A DNA stretch of 6,822 bases from the NCBI GenBank assembly GCA_900319595.1, contig ONOZ01000203.1, forward strand, positions 1 to 6,822, read 5' to 3'. Each line of letters starts with the position of its first letter. Positions within the stretch are counted from its first letter, which is position 1. The notes under the pieces are model-generated. The model made no database searches. It was given only the letters and a program-made list of their open reading frames with translations, and was not told the DNA's origin. The DNA is from an uncultured Bacteroidales bacterium (GTDB lineage Bacteria; Bacteroidota; Bacteroidia; Bacteroidales; P3). Below, piece after piece: positions 1-6,061 of the stretch. The translations under genes were made by a program, and so were the position numbers.

Positions 1-596
1 ACTTCGTACGCAGTAGTACCTTTTGATTGTTCATCATAGATAAAGGCTTTATTTTTTACCAAATCTATAACTCCCTTAAACATATCTTCCTGACCGATAG
101 GGATTTCTAGTGGAACAGGATTTGCTCCTAATTTTTCTTTAATCTCACTAAGAACACCAAAGAAGTCTGCTCCTGCTCTGTCCATCTTATTAACGAAACA
201 TACTCTTGGAACATGATATTTATCGGCCTGCCTCCAAACCGTTTCGCTCTGCGGCTCAACACCTCCTACTGCACAAAACAAAGCAATCGCTCCATCTAAG
301 ATTCTTAGCGAACGCTCCACTTCTGCCGTGAAGTCTACGTGACCAGGAGTGTCTATAATGTTGATTTTATGTTCGTTGTCCTTATATTTCCAGAATACGG
401 TAGTAGCTGCGGAGGTAATCGTAATACCTCTCTCTTGTTCCTGCGCCATCCAGTCCATAGTCGCCGTTCCGTCATGCGTTTCGCCGATCTTATGACTCTT
501 TCCGGTATAGAACAATATACGCTCAGTAGTCGTAGTTTTACCTGCGTCTATATGAGCCATTATACCTATATTCCTTATCAATCGTAAATCTGCCAT
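1..596 (-). CDS. fusA: Translation elongation factor G, N-terminal part (runs off window)
   Basis: EF-G is the ribosomal GTPase that drives translocation of tRNAs and mRNA, and with RRF splits ribosomes. I translated 198 codons from the ATG at 596; the usual protein is about 700 residues, so this is most of the G domain and the rest lies beyond base 1. All nucleotide-binding motifs are present and canonical: G1 AHIDAGKTT at residues 14-22, switch-I RGIT at 56-59, G3 DTPGH at 82-86 and G4 NKMD at 136-139. The start is fixed because the codon immediately before the ATG is an in-frame TAG. The 13-nt gap after rpsG contains AAGGAA, a rare Shine-Dalgarno-like stretch for this phylum. It is the last visible gene of the rpsL-rpsG-fusA transcript. 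Its place beside rpsG marks it as the main housekeeping EF-G rather than an EF-G paralogue. No resistance-type changes are assessable in this part. Confidence 0.98.
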   Translation of the reverse strand, partial: MADLRLIRNIGIMAHIDAGKTTTTERILFYTGKSHKIGETHDGTATMDWMAQEQERGITITSAATTVFWKYKDNEHKINIIDTPGHVDFTAEVERSLRILDGAIALFCAVGGVEPQSETVWRQADKYHVPRVCFVNKMDRAGADFFGVLSEIKEKLGANPVPLEIPIGQEDMFKGVIDLVKNKAFIYDEQSKGTTAYE

Positions 597-609
597 CTAT
601 TTCCTTACT

Positions 610-1077
610 TTACATTCTAAAATGCGAGAACGCCTTGTTTGCCTCTGCCATTCTATGAATATCTTCTTTTCTCTTAAATGCAGCACCTTCATTCTTGGAA
701 GCAGCTATAATTTCGCTTGCCAAACGTGCAGCCATACTCTTCTCGCTTCTTTTTCTTGCAAATCCGATTAAGTTTTTCATTCCCATAGATTGTTTTCTAT
801 CGGGACGAATCTCCGTTGGAATTTGAAACGTTGCACCACCTATCCTACGGGAACGAACCTCAACATTAGGAGTTACATTTGACAAACCCTGTTTCCAAAC
901 CTCCAAACCATTTTCTTTAGTTCTCTCGCTTACAATATCTATTGCATCATAAAAAATCTTGTAAGCAACGCCTTTCTTGCCTTTTAACATTATATTATTG
1001 ACGAACTTGGTAACCATTACGTCATTAAACTTTGGGTCTGGAAGAATTATACGTTTTCTTGGTCTTGCTTTTCTCAT
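610..1077 (-). CDS. rpsG: 30S ribosomal protein S7
   Basis: S7 is a primary 16S rRNA-binding protein that nucleates folding of the 30S head and lies near the E-site tRNA and the mRNA exit. The 155-residue product has the normal family length. It begins with a basic tail (MRKARPRKR), followed by the LPDPKFNDV and VTKFVNNIMLKGKK signature near residues 12-35. The conserved RNA-contacting segment RSRRIGGATFQIP is at 75-87, and the C-terminal EDIHRMAEANKAFSHFRM helix and tail end the protein. The gene begins 28 nt after rpsL and ends 13 nt before fusA, in the classical str operon order. In enterobacteria S7 represses its own operon by binding the rpsL-rpsG spacer; here that spacer is only 28 nt and AT-rich, so that mechanism is unlikely in the same form (inference). 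Confidence 0.98.
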   Translation of the reverse strand: MRKARPRKRIILPDPKFNDVMVTKFVNNIMLKGKKGVAYKIFYDAIDIVSERTKENGLEVWKQGLSNVTPNVEVRSRRIGGATFQIPTEIRPDRKQSMGMKNLIGFARKRSEKSMAARLASEIIAASKNEGAAFKRKEDIHRMAEANKAFSHFRM

Positions 1078-1105
1078 TTTACTAAATGCCTCTTTTAAAA
1101 GTTAA

Positions 1106-1489
1106 TTACTTCTTTGCGTCCTTAGGTCTCTTTGCTCCGTATTTACTACGTCTTTGCTTTCTGCCATCCACACCTGCTGTATCCAAAGCACCTCTAATTA
1201 TGTGGTAACGAACACCCGGCAAATCCTTTACACGACCTCCTCTAATCATAACTATAGAGTGTTCCTGTAAATTATGACCTTCTCCAGGTATGTAAGCATT
1301 GACTTCCTTTCCGTTTGTCAATTTAACTCTAGCTACTTTTCTCATTGCAGAGTTTGGCTTTTTAGGTGTTGTCGTATATACACGAGTACATACACCTCTC
1401 CTCTGCGGGCAAGAATCCATTGCGGGAGCCTTGCTTTTATACTCCATTTTCTGACGTCCTTTACGAACTAACTGCTGAATTGTTGGCAT
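1106..1489 (-). CDS. rpsL: 30S ribosomal protein S12
   Basis: S12 sits at the decoding centre and controls translational accuracy. The 127-residue product matches the family along its whole length: N-terminal TIQQLVRKGR, CPQRRGVCTRVYTTTPKKPNSA at about 27-48, GEGHNLQEHS at 69-78, GGRVKDLPGVRYH at 84-96, and the basic C-terminal tail RSKYGAKRPKDAKK. The lysines whose substitution gives streptomycin resistance are unchanged (K43 and K88 counting Met, equivalent to K42 and K87 in E. coli numbering), so the sequence is the sensitive type. Asp89, the residue methylthiolated by RimO in other bacteria, is present. It has Met49 where many bacteria have Leu (PNSAMRK), a mild difference. This is the first gene of the operon. 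Its ATG is preceded by a very A-rich stretch (about 1495-1540) rather than a Shine-Dalgarno site, and by a leader of about 310 nt. Confidence 0.98.
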   Translation of the reverse strand: MPTIQQLVRKGRQKMEYKSKAPAMDSCPQRRGVCTRVYTTTPKKPNSAMRKVARVKLTNGKEVNAYIPGEGHNLQEHSIVMIRGGRVKDLPGVRYHIIRGALDTAGVDGRKQRRSKYGAKRPKDAKK

Positions 1490-1800
1490 ATCAAAAAATT
1501 TTTCTTTCTTTTCTTATTTAATTTCTTTGTTACTTTTTTATATATCCTTTCGTAGCGGGAAATAATTCGGGCTGCAAAAGCACTCTATTCACGAGATGTT
1601 AAAACACAAAATACAAGATAAATTTTATTTTCTCTATGTATCATATTATGTCTCAGACATCTACAATTTGAAAATAAATACGTCATTTCAATCGCAGCCA
1701 ACAATCTACTCTGATAAATTCTTTCAAGTACGCAACCCTCACAAAATCAAAGACTTTCTTTTGTTTTTTCATACTTATAAAAGAACGCTTTCATTTTCAA
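1490..1800 (-). promoter_or_regulatory. Predicted 5' leader of the rpsL-rpsG-fusA mRNA
   Basis: This gene-free stretch lies between the predicted transcription start (about 1797-1800) and the rpsL ATG. It is unusually long for this class of operon. Read on the minus strand, its 5' third has two small overlapping ORFs in different frames: 15 codons (1794-1747) and 29 codons (1772-1683, beginning MKKQKKVFDF). The middle contains a 13-nt perfect inverted repeat at 1648-1660. A GGCTGC/GCAGCC pair (1694-1699 with 1570-1575) could close a large loop, but a 6-bp match is expected by chance at this length. The last 50 nt are A-rich and probably help ribosome loading. I recognise no known riboswitch or ribosomal-protein leader. 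The extent depends on the promoter prediction being right. Confidence 0.5.
1648..1660. repeat. 13-nt perfect inverted repeat in the rpsL leader
   Basis: ATGTCTCAGACAT is a perfect palindrome around a central base. As RNA it could form only a 5-bp hairpin with a 3-nt loop; as DNA it has the shape of a small dimeric operator. It lies in the predicted transcribed leader, about 160 nt upstream of rpsL. No second copy was noticed in the window, and chance occurrence is possible. Confidence 0.25.
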
Positions 1801-1804
1801 GTTG

Positions 1805-1836
1805 CAAAATTACAACAATTTACAATACCTACCAAA
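1805..1836 (-). promoter_or_regulatory. Bacteroidota-type promoter of the str operon
   Basis: On the minus strand a -33 element TTTG (1836-1833) is followed after 20 nt by a -7 element TAATTTTG (1812-1805). This matches the consensus TTTG / TAnnTTTG used by the primary sigma factor of Bacteroidota. The -7 box is embedded in TTGTAATTTTGCAAC (1815-1801), a 15-bp sequence shared, apart from one base, with the two other promoters in this window. The expected start of transcription is about 5-8 nt downstream, near 1797-1800. It is the only full match I found in the gap between the glycosyltransferase gene and rpsL. Confidence 0.7.
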
Positions 1837-1895
1837 TATTTTTTTAATTTTTTTTGTATTGTATTGAAAATTGAAAAAAATTGAAAAGTAAAAAA
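1837..1895. other. AT-rich spacer between the glycosyltransferase stop and the rpsL promoter
   Basis: This spacer of about 60 nt is almost pure A/T, with three short TTGAAAA-type repeats (1864-1887). It can form only a 9-bp stem of A/T pairs (1846-1854 with 1874-1882) around a 19-nt loop. It has no GC-rich stem, so it is not a convincing intrinsic terminator. Transcription from the glycosyltransferase gene may end by another mechanism or continue into the str operon. Confidence 0.4.
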
Positions 1896-2900
1896 CTAAG
1901 ACATTTTCAATTGCGAAAATCTATTTTTTCTGAAAATCTTGGACGAGAGTATTAAACTTTTCTTATAAACCTGCGTTGGATAATCATTTATATGTTCCGC
2001 TTGCCTTTTAACACTATCTTTCATTTGTTTAAAATCCCTTATTGCATCCAAAACTGCTTTACTTTCTGATTTTGAAGAAGTCAGTAAAAAAATAAAAGAT
2101 GCCAACAAATCTAAATATTTCCTTTTTCTAAAAACATCTTGCAATTGATTTTCAGGCAAATTCTTATATAACAGCAAAAGATTATTGCGAAAATTGAGAT
2201 ATGTTTTCTTTGGTTGCTTTTTATTCAATGTTGCCCCTCCATAATGATATACCTTACTGTCTGGACAATACATCACTTTATATCCATTATTTTTTACACG
2301 CCAACAAAAATCTATTTCTTCCATGTGTGCAAAAAATCTCTCATCTAACCCTCCCAATTGCTTAAAAACTACACTTTTTACAAACATTGCAGCACCGCTT
2401 GCCCAAAAAACTTCTCTTGTCTGGTTATATTGACCTTCGTCTTTTTCCAAATGTTCAAAAATACGTCCTGCACAGAAAGGATAACCTAAATAATCTATAT
2501 AACCGCCTGCTGCTCCTGCATATTCAAATTTTTGCTTATCAGCATATGACAGCAATTTCGGCTGACATACAGCAATTTTATCATCACTTTCCATCAAATT
2601 CACTATAGGAGAAATCCAATCGTTTGTAACCTGTACATCATCATTCAAAAGAACAAAGTAATCTGACTCTATTTGAAATAATGCCCTATTGTACCCCCCT
2701 GTAAATCCGTAATTTTTGTCTAAACTTATAATCTTAACTGTTGGAAAATACTTTTGCAAAAATTCTATACTATCGTCTGTAGAACCATTGTCGGCCACAT
2801 AAATATCATAATCTGACGAATATTTAACAACTGAAGGAAGATATTTTTCTAACAACTTCTTACCATTCCAATTCAATATAACAATAGCAACTTTTTTCAT
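1896..2900 (-). CDS. Glycosyltransferase family 2 (GT-A fold), rhamnosyltransferase/WbbL-like
   Basis: This is an inverting GT-A glycosyltransferase of the family-2 type that adds a sugar from a nucleotide donor to a glycan or lipid-linked acceptor at the cytoplasmic face. The 334-residue protein starts with the classic VAIVILNWNG strand (4-13), then the nucleotide-binding ADNGSTDDS (36-44), NYGFTGGYNRA (63-73) and the DxD-like metal site LNDDV (85-89). ASGAAMFVK (167-175) and DERFFAHMEEIDFCW (186-200) form the acceptor and catalytic-base region. This order resembles the RfbF/WbbL branch involved in O-antigen or cell-surface rhamnan synthesis, but donor and acceptor cannot be read from sequence. 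The C-terminal 100 residues are basic and helical with one hydrophobic patch (about 264-274) and no clear transmembrane segment. It starts with ATG 42 nt after the GWxTD gene and has no promoter of its own, so the two are probably co-transcribed. It is not embedded in a polysaccharide cluster, so a solitary housekeeping or accessory role is possible. Confidence 0.93.
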   Translation of the reverse strand: MKKVAIVILNWNGKKLLEKYLPSVVKYSSDYDIYVADNGSTDDSIEFLQKYFPTVKIISLDKNYGFTGGYNRALFQIESDYFVLLNDDVQVTNDWISPIVNLMESDDKIAVCQPKLLSYADKQKFEYAGAAGGYIDYLGYPFCAGRIFEHLEKDEGQYNQTREVFWASGAAMFVKSVVFKQLGGLDERFFAHMEEIDFCWRVKNNGYKVMYCPDSKVYHYGGATLNKKQPKKTYLNFRNNLLLLYKNLPENQLQDVFRKRKYLDLLASFIFLLTSSKSESKAVLDAIRDFKQMKDSVKRQAEHINDYPTQVYKKSLILSSKIFRKNRFSQLKMS

Positions 2901-2942
2901 ATCAACATTTTACGATACAATCGCAAACCCTTAATATCACCA

Positions 2943-4469
2943 TTATTTATATCCTCTTTGAAATTGTTTGCCTGCTGTACCCATTACACCTTGTTCCAAC
3001 GTACCGTGCGACAACGTGTTTTCCCAATACATATCTTGCAATTCGCCACGAGCGTTGGAATGCAAAAGAAAATATTCTGCTAAATTGTCTTGTTTTGCGT
3101 AAAATACAAATTTACGGTTACTTTCTCCAAAAGGAGTATGATTATACACCCAAATTTGATAAGGATAGTAGGAAACACCTTTTACATCCATAGAAGATGC
3201 ATCGGGGTTCATTCGCTCGTCAAATTTATTGTTAGCATTACTTATAGAAGATACTCCAAATTTTTCGTCAATTATATTATCTGGCTCTCCATACATCAAT
3301 ATAACCCTACCCATATCTGTTGCATATCCTTTTTTTATAGCCGTAGAATACTTTTTATTTACTTTCGCTACCTGATTCATATAATCTTTCCATGCTCTTT
3401 GTGGTTCCAACGGGTTTTGAGCCTTATAGAATTGATAAAGAAAATATCTATCTTGCGTAGGAGTAGAAGTTTTTAAATTTTTTAACATATAACGCACTTG
3501 AGCATCGGTCGCAATAGGACGCAAACATCTTATATTCTCTTTTAACTCCTCTTCGGAAATGTTATTTACGAACGCATCTTGTGGAATATCAACATTCTCT
3601 TCTATAATCTTGTTATCGCTTTGTCTAAAAAATGGATAACGTTTGTAAGCATACAAAACATTATCGCTGCCACGCACCTCAACAGTAAGGTAATACGAGC
3701 CTTCCGATAAGGTAGATATATCAATTTTGGAAAGCAAAGGTGTCAAAGACTCGGATTTGATTCGTTTTACTTTTTGTATGTTTTCCACTTTTTTATTTGT
3801 ATTCATATCCTCTATAGCAGAAAAGACAACATAATAATTATTCTCTCCAAAATTCTTGTCTGCATTATAAATTTCTACATAATAGTCCAAAATATTTTTT
3901 TCCTTTACTATTTCGTCATATATATATGGATAGATATCATAACCATTCTTTGTGTATATATTCCCCTGCTGTTCATTACTTTTTTCATAGTTATCTATTA
4001 GCATTATATCTGATACAGAGACATAATCTTTGGGATAATTAACAATTACTGCATCCTTATAGTACATAGGTTGCATTTTGGTATTAATGTCTCGTAATTC
4101 AAAAAATATAACACAGGTATCACAGCTAAGAGCAATACGCTGCATATCTGACAAAGAAATATTATTCAAACTACTAGAGTCTTGAACCCTCGGAGTTGAA
4201 ATAATTCGTTTTTCTACATATAATGCAGAATCTATTTTATCGTATGGGCAAACAATTGTTGTCAATTCCGCTTGTTTTATATAATTGCCATCAAGTAATT
4301 TACTCTCCAATGCAGAGGCATCTATGGAGGTATTTATTTCTATATAGTTGCCAGTCGCTGAATGATACGACCTTATAGCATAAATCACACCTATATTTTG
4401 TGCATACGCAACATTTGCACAACAAAACATAACAACTAAAAATAATATATTAAAGAATTTTCTTTTCAT
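2943..4469 (-). CDS. Secreted GWxTD-domain protein, function unknown
   Basis: The 508-residue product from the ATG at 4469 begins with a standard signal peptide: basic MKRK, a hydrophobic core, then AYA before Gln24 as the probable signal peptidase I site. Two cysteines at the end of the core make a lipoprotein signal an alternative. Residues about 24-300 look beta-rich and are not recognisable. The C-terminal third is the GWxTD domain: FYKAQNPLEPQRAWKDYM (347-364) followed by GYATDMGRVILMYGEPDNI (381-399). The name-giving Trp is replaced by Tyr (GYATD). The closing part, with YPYQIWVYN and RKFVFYAK, fits the rest of the domain. The family is common in Bacteroidota and related phyla; its role is not established, though export to the periplasm or surface is likely. 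An upstream in-frame GTG (4508) would add 13 residues before the signal peptide. I chose the ATG because it gives a clean signal peptide and a leader of about 54 nt from the predicted promoter. It is first gene of a probable pair with the glycosyltransferase. Confidence 0.85.
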   Translation of the reverse strand: MKRKFFNILFLVVMFCCANVAYAQNIGVIYAIRSYHSATGNYIEINTSIDASALESKLLDGNYIKQAELTTIVCPYDKIDSALYVEKRIISTPRVQDSSSLNNISLSDMQRIALSCDTCVIFFELRDINTKMQPMYYKDAVIVNYPKDYVSVSDIMLIDNYEKSNEQQGNIYTKNGYDIYPYIYDEIVKEKNILDYYVEIYNADKNFGENNYYVVFSAIEDMNTNKKVENIQKVKRIKSESLTPLLSKIDISTLSEGSYYLTVEVRGSDNVLYAYKRYPFFRQSDNKIIEENVDIPQDAFVNNISEEELKENIRCLRPIATDAQVRYMLKNLKTSTPTQDRYFLYQFYKAQNPLEPQRAWKDYMNQVAKVNKKYSTAIKKGYATDMGRVILMYGEPDNIIDEKFGVSSISNANNKFDERMNPDASSMDVKGVSYYPYQIWVYNHTPFGESNRKFVFYAKQDNLAEYFLLHSNARGELQDMYWENTLSHGTLEQGVMGTAGKQFQRGYK

Positions 4470-4528
4470 AATCTTATTGATTTTCCATTTATTATTTTCT
4501 ATCAGCACACACTATATCTAACGAGTTG

Positions 4529-4557
4529 CAAAGTTACAAAATTATTCTAAAAATGAA
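4529..4557 (-). promoter_or_regulatory. Bacteroidota-type promoter of the GWxTD/glycosyltransferase pair
   Basis: On the minus strand the -7 element TAACTTTG (4536-4529) matches TAnnTTTG exactly and lies within TTGTAACTTTGCAAC (4539-4525). The -33 position holds TTC (4557-4555, 18 nt away) instead of TTG, so this promoter is probably weaker than the lpxC and rpsL ones. A second TAATTTTG (4544-4537) abuts the first directly upstream. The predicted start, near 4521-4524, leaves a leader of about 53 nt to the ATG at 4469. Confidence 0.6.
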
Positions 4558-4628
4558 ATATATATTAAGAAAAATTTCACAAAATCTTTTATCTACAAAT
4601 TTGAAAATGAAAAAAATATACAAAAAAA

Positions 4629-4658
4629 TTGTATTTGTTTAAAAAAGTTGTAAATTTG
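4629..4658 (+). promoter_or_regulatory. Bacteroidota-type promoter of lpxC/fabZ-lpxA
   Basis: TTG (4629-4631), a 19-nt spacer and TAAATTTG (4651-4658) match the Bacteroidota promoter consensus in both boxes and in spacing. The -7 box is part of TTGTAAATTTGCAAC (4648-4662), the motif shared with the other two promoters. The expected transcription start falls at about 4663-4667, on or just before the ATG at 4667, so the mRNA should be leaderless or nearly so. It is divergent from the GWxTD promoter, with the two -7 boxes about 115 nt apart in a very AT-rich region. Confidence 0.7.
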
Positions 4659-4666
4659 CAACCCAA

Positions 4667-6052
4667 ATGATAATGAAACAAAGGACTATAAATAATATAG
4701 TAAGTATAGAGGGGTACGGTCTGCATACAGGTAAAAAAAGCAAAGTAACTCTCTGTCCTGCAGATGCAAACGAAGGTATTTATTTTGTTAGAACAGATAA
4801 AGAAACTTCTCCTTGTGTGCGTGCTGTAGCAGATAATGTAACCGACACTGCAAGGGGGACTACTAGTAGCGAAAATCAAGTTAGTGTTTCTACTATTGAA
4901 CATTTGATGGCTACACTTTTTGCATATGGCATTGATAATATTAGAATTGAAATCAACAATGAGGAGATTCCTATATTAGATGGTAGTGCTAAGTATTGGA
5001 CAGAATTGATTGAGCAGGTTGGTATAAAAGAAATAGACGCAGAGAAGAAATTTTGGGAAATAAAACAGCCCATTCATTATGTATCAGAAGATGGTACAAC
5101 AGAATATTGGGCGTTGCCTTCTAGTACATTTTCGGTTACATCTACAATAGATTTCAATTCTGAGTTGATTGGTACACAAATGGCTGAATTGAAAAATATT
5201 GAATCCTTTAAACAAGAATTTGCTAAATGCAGAACTTTTGTTTTTTTGTCAGAAGTTTCAATGCTTATAGACAACAATTTGATTAAGGGCGGAGATTTGG
5301 ATAATGCTATAGTGTTTGCCGACAAGCCTTTGACAGAAGAAACTACTAATAAAATAGCAAATTTTTTCAATAAAAATAAAGACGAAGTTAAGGTTGAACA
5401 CGGGGTGATAAATACCATAAAATTGCAATACCACAACGAACCTGCACGGCATAAGTTGTTAGATTTTATGGGAGATATTTCGCTTGTGTGTCCTAATATC
5501 AAAGGGCATTTCGTAGTAATGCGTCCCGGACATAGAAATAACACAAATTTTGCAAAACAATTAAGAAAAGATATGGATATAACTAATTATGTTCCTGTTT
5601 ATGATCCAAATAAGGAACCTATTTTTGACATTATGGAAATCCGTAAGAGACTTCCTCACCGTTTTCCGATGCTAATGATTGACAAAATCATTGAAGTTGG
5701 CGAAGAATACATTATTGGATTGAAAAATGTTACTGCGAATGAAGATTTTTTCAATGGACATTTCCCACAAGAGCCTGTTATGCCTGGTGTTTTAGTAGTT
5801 GAGGCATTAGGACAGGCAGGTGGTATGTTCGTTTTAAAAGATGCTAAGGATGGTGAGCAGTGGAATACTTATTTTATGAAATTTGAGGAAGTAAAATTCC
5901 GTAATAAAGTGGTTCCGGGGGATACTCTTTTATTGAAAGTGCAACAACTTGAACCTATTCGTAGAGGTATCATAAAAATGAAAGGAACTGCCTTCGTAGG
6001 TAGTAAAATCTGTGTTGAGGCGACAATGATGGCTATGGTAACTAAACAATAA
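4667..6052 (+). CDS. lpxC/fabZ: Bifunctional UDP-3-O-acyl-N-acetylglucosamine deacetylase / 3-hydroxyacyl-ACP dehydratase
   Basis: The protein is a natural fusion typical of Bacteroidota. LpxC (about 1-310) removes the acetyl group of UDP-3-O-acyl-GlcNAc, the committed step of lipid A synthesis. FabZ (about 318-461) dehydrates 3-hydroxyacyl-ACP for fatty acid elongation. LpxC active-site residues are all visible: Glu78 and zinc ligand His79 in STIEHL, zinc ligands His262 and Asp266 in ARHKLLDFMGD, and the general acid His289 in RPGHRNN. FabZ has RLPHRFPMLMID (328-339), catalytic His365 in NGHFPQEPVMPG and Glu379 in VVEALGQ, with the 14-residue spacing seen in E. coli FabZ. The length, 461 residues, is normal for the fusion. 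Both ATGs, at 4667 and 4673, are plausible; the second gives MKQRTINN and would leave a few more leader bases. The gene lies 9 nt before lpxA. Joining FabZ to LpxC may balance membrane fatty acid and lipid A production (inference). Confidence 0.97.
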   Translation: MIMKQRTINNIVSIEGYGLHTGKKSKVTLCPADANEGIYFVRTDKETSPCVRAVADNVTDTARGTTSSENQVSVSTIEHLMATLFAYGIDNIRIEINNEEIPILDGSAKYWTELIEQVGIKEIDAEKKFWEIKQPIHYVSEDGTTEYWALPSSTFSVTSTIDFNSELIGTQMAELKNIESFKQEFAKCRTFVFLSEVSMLIDNNLIKGGDLDNAIVFADKPLTEETTNKIANFFNKNKDEVKVEHGVINTIKLQYHNEPARHKLLDFMGDISLVCPNIKGHFVVMRPGHRNNTNFAKQLRKDMDITNYVPVYDPNKEPIFDIMEIRKRLPHRFPMLMIDKIIEVGEEYIIGLKNVTANEDFFNGHFPQEPVMPGVLVVEALGQAGGMFVLKDAKDGEQWNTYFMKFEEVKFRNKVVPGDTLLLKVQQLEPIRRGIIKMKGTAFVGSKICVEATMMAMVTKQ

Positions 6053-6061
6053 ATTTTTTAA

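Noticed and set aside
1570..1699. GGCTGC/GCAGCC long-range pairing in the rpsL leader as a riboswitch-like stem
   Set aside because: A 6-bp match across 120 nt is expected several times by chance in a 310-nt leader, and no supporting helices were found.
1596..1847. An 83-codon plus-strand ORF opposite the rpsL leader
   Set aside because: It is antisense to the predicted leader and promoter, has no recognisable motif and is rich in Phe, Tyr and Ile as expected from translating AT-rich noncoding DNA.
1846..1882. Possible intrinsic terminator after the glycosyltransferase gene
   Set aside because: The only stem is nine A/T pairs around a 19-nt loop, with no GC core; it is explained by the AT-rich spacer.
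2694..2699. Run of six C (six G on the coding strand) in the glycosyltransferase gene, considered as a phase-variation tract
   Set aside because: It encodes conserved Gly68-Gly69 of the family motif, the frame is intact, and six bases is short for a slippage switch.
2753..2765. TAnnTTTG-like sequence on the plus strand near 2750 inside the glycosyltransferase gene
   Set aside because: It lies within coding sequence, points against the gene, and no gene on the plus strand follows it.
3090..3476. A 128-codon plus-strand ORF inside the GWxTD gene
   Set aside because: It is a shadow of the minus-strand gene, whose C-terminal domain is clearly recognisable over the same bases.
4470..4508. GTG start at 4508 for the GWxTD protein
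   Set aside because: It would place 13 polar residues before an otherwise normal signal peptide and leave a leader of only about 14 nt; the ATG at 4469 is the simpler start.
5077..5544. A 155-codon minus-strand ORF inside lpxC/fabZ
   Set aside because: It overlaps conserved LpxC sequence on the opposite strand, including the His262/Asp266 zinc site, and resembles no family I know.
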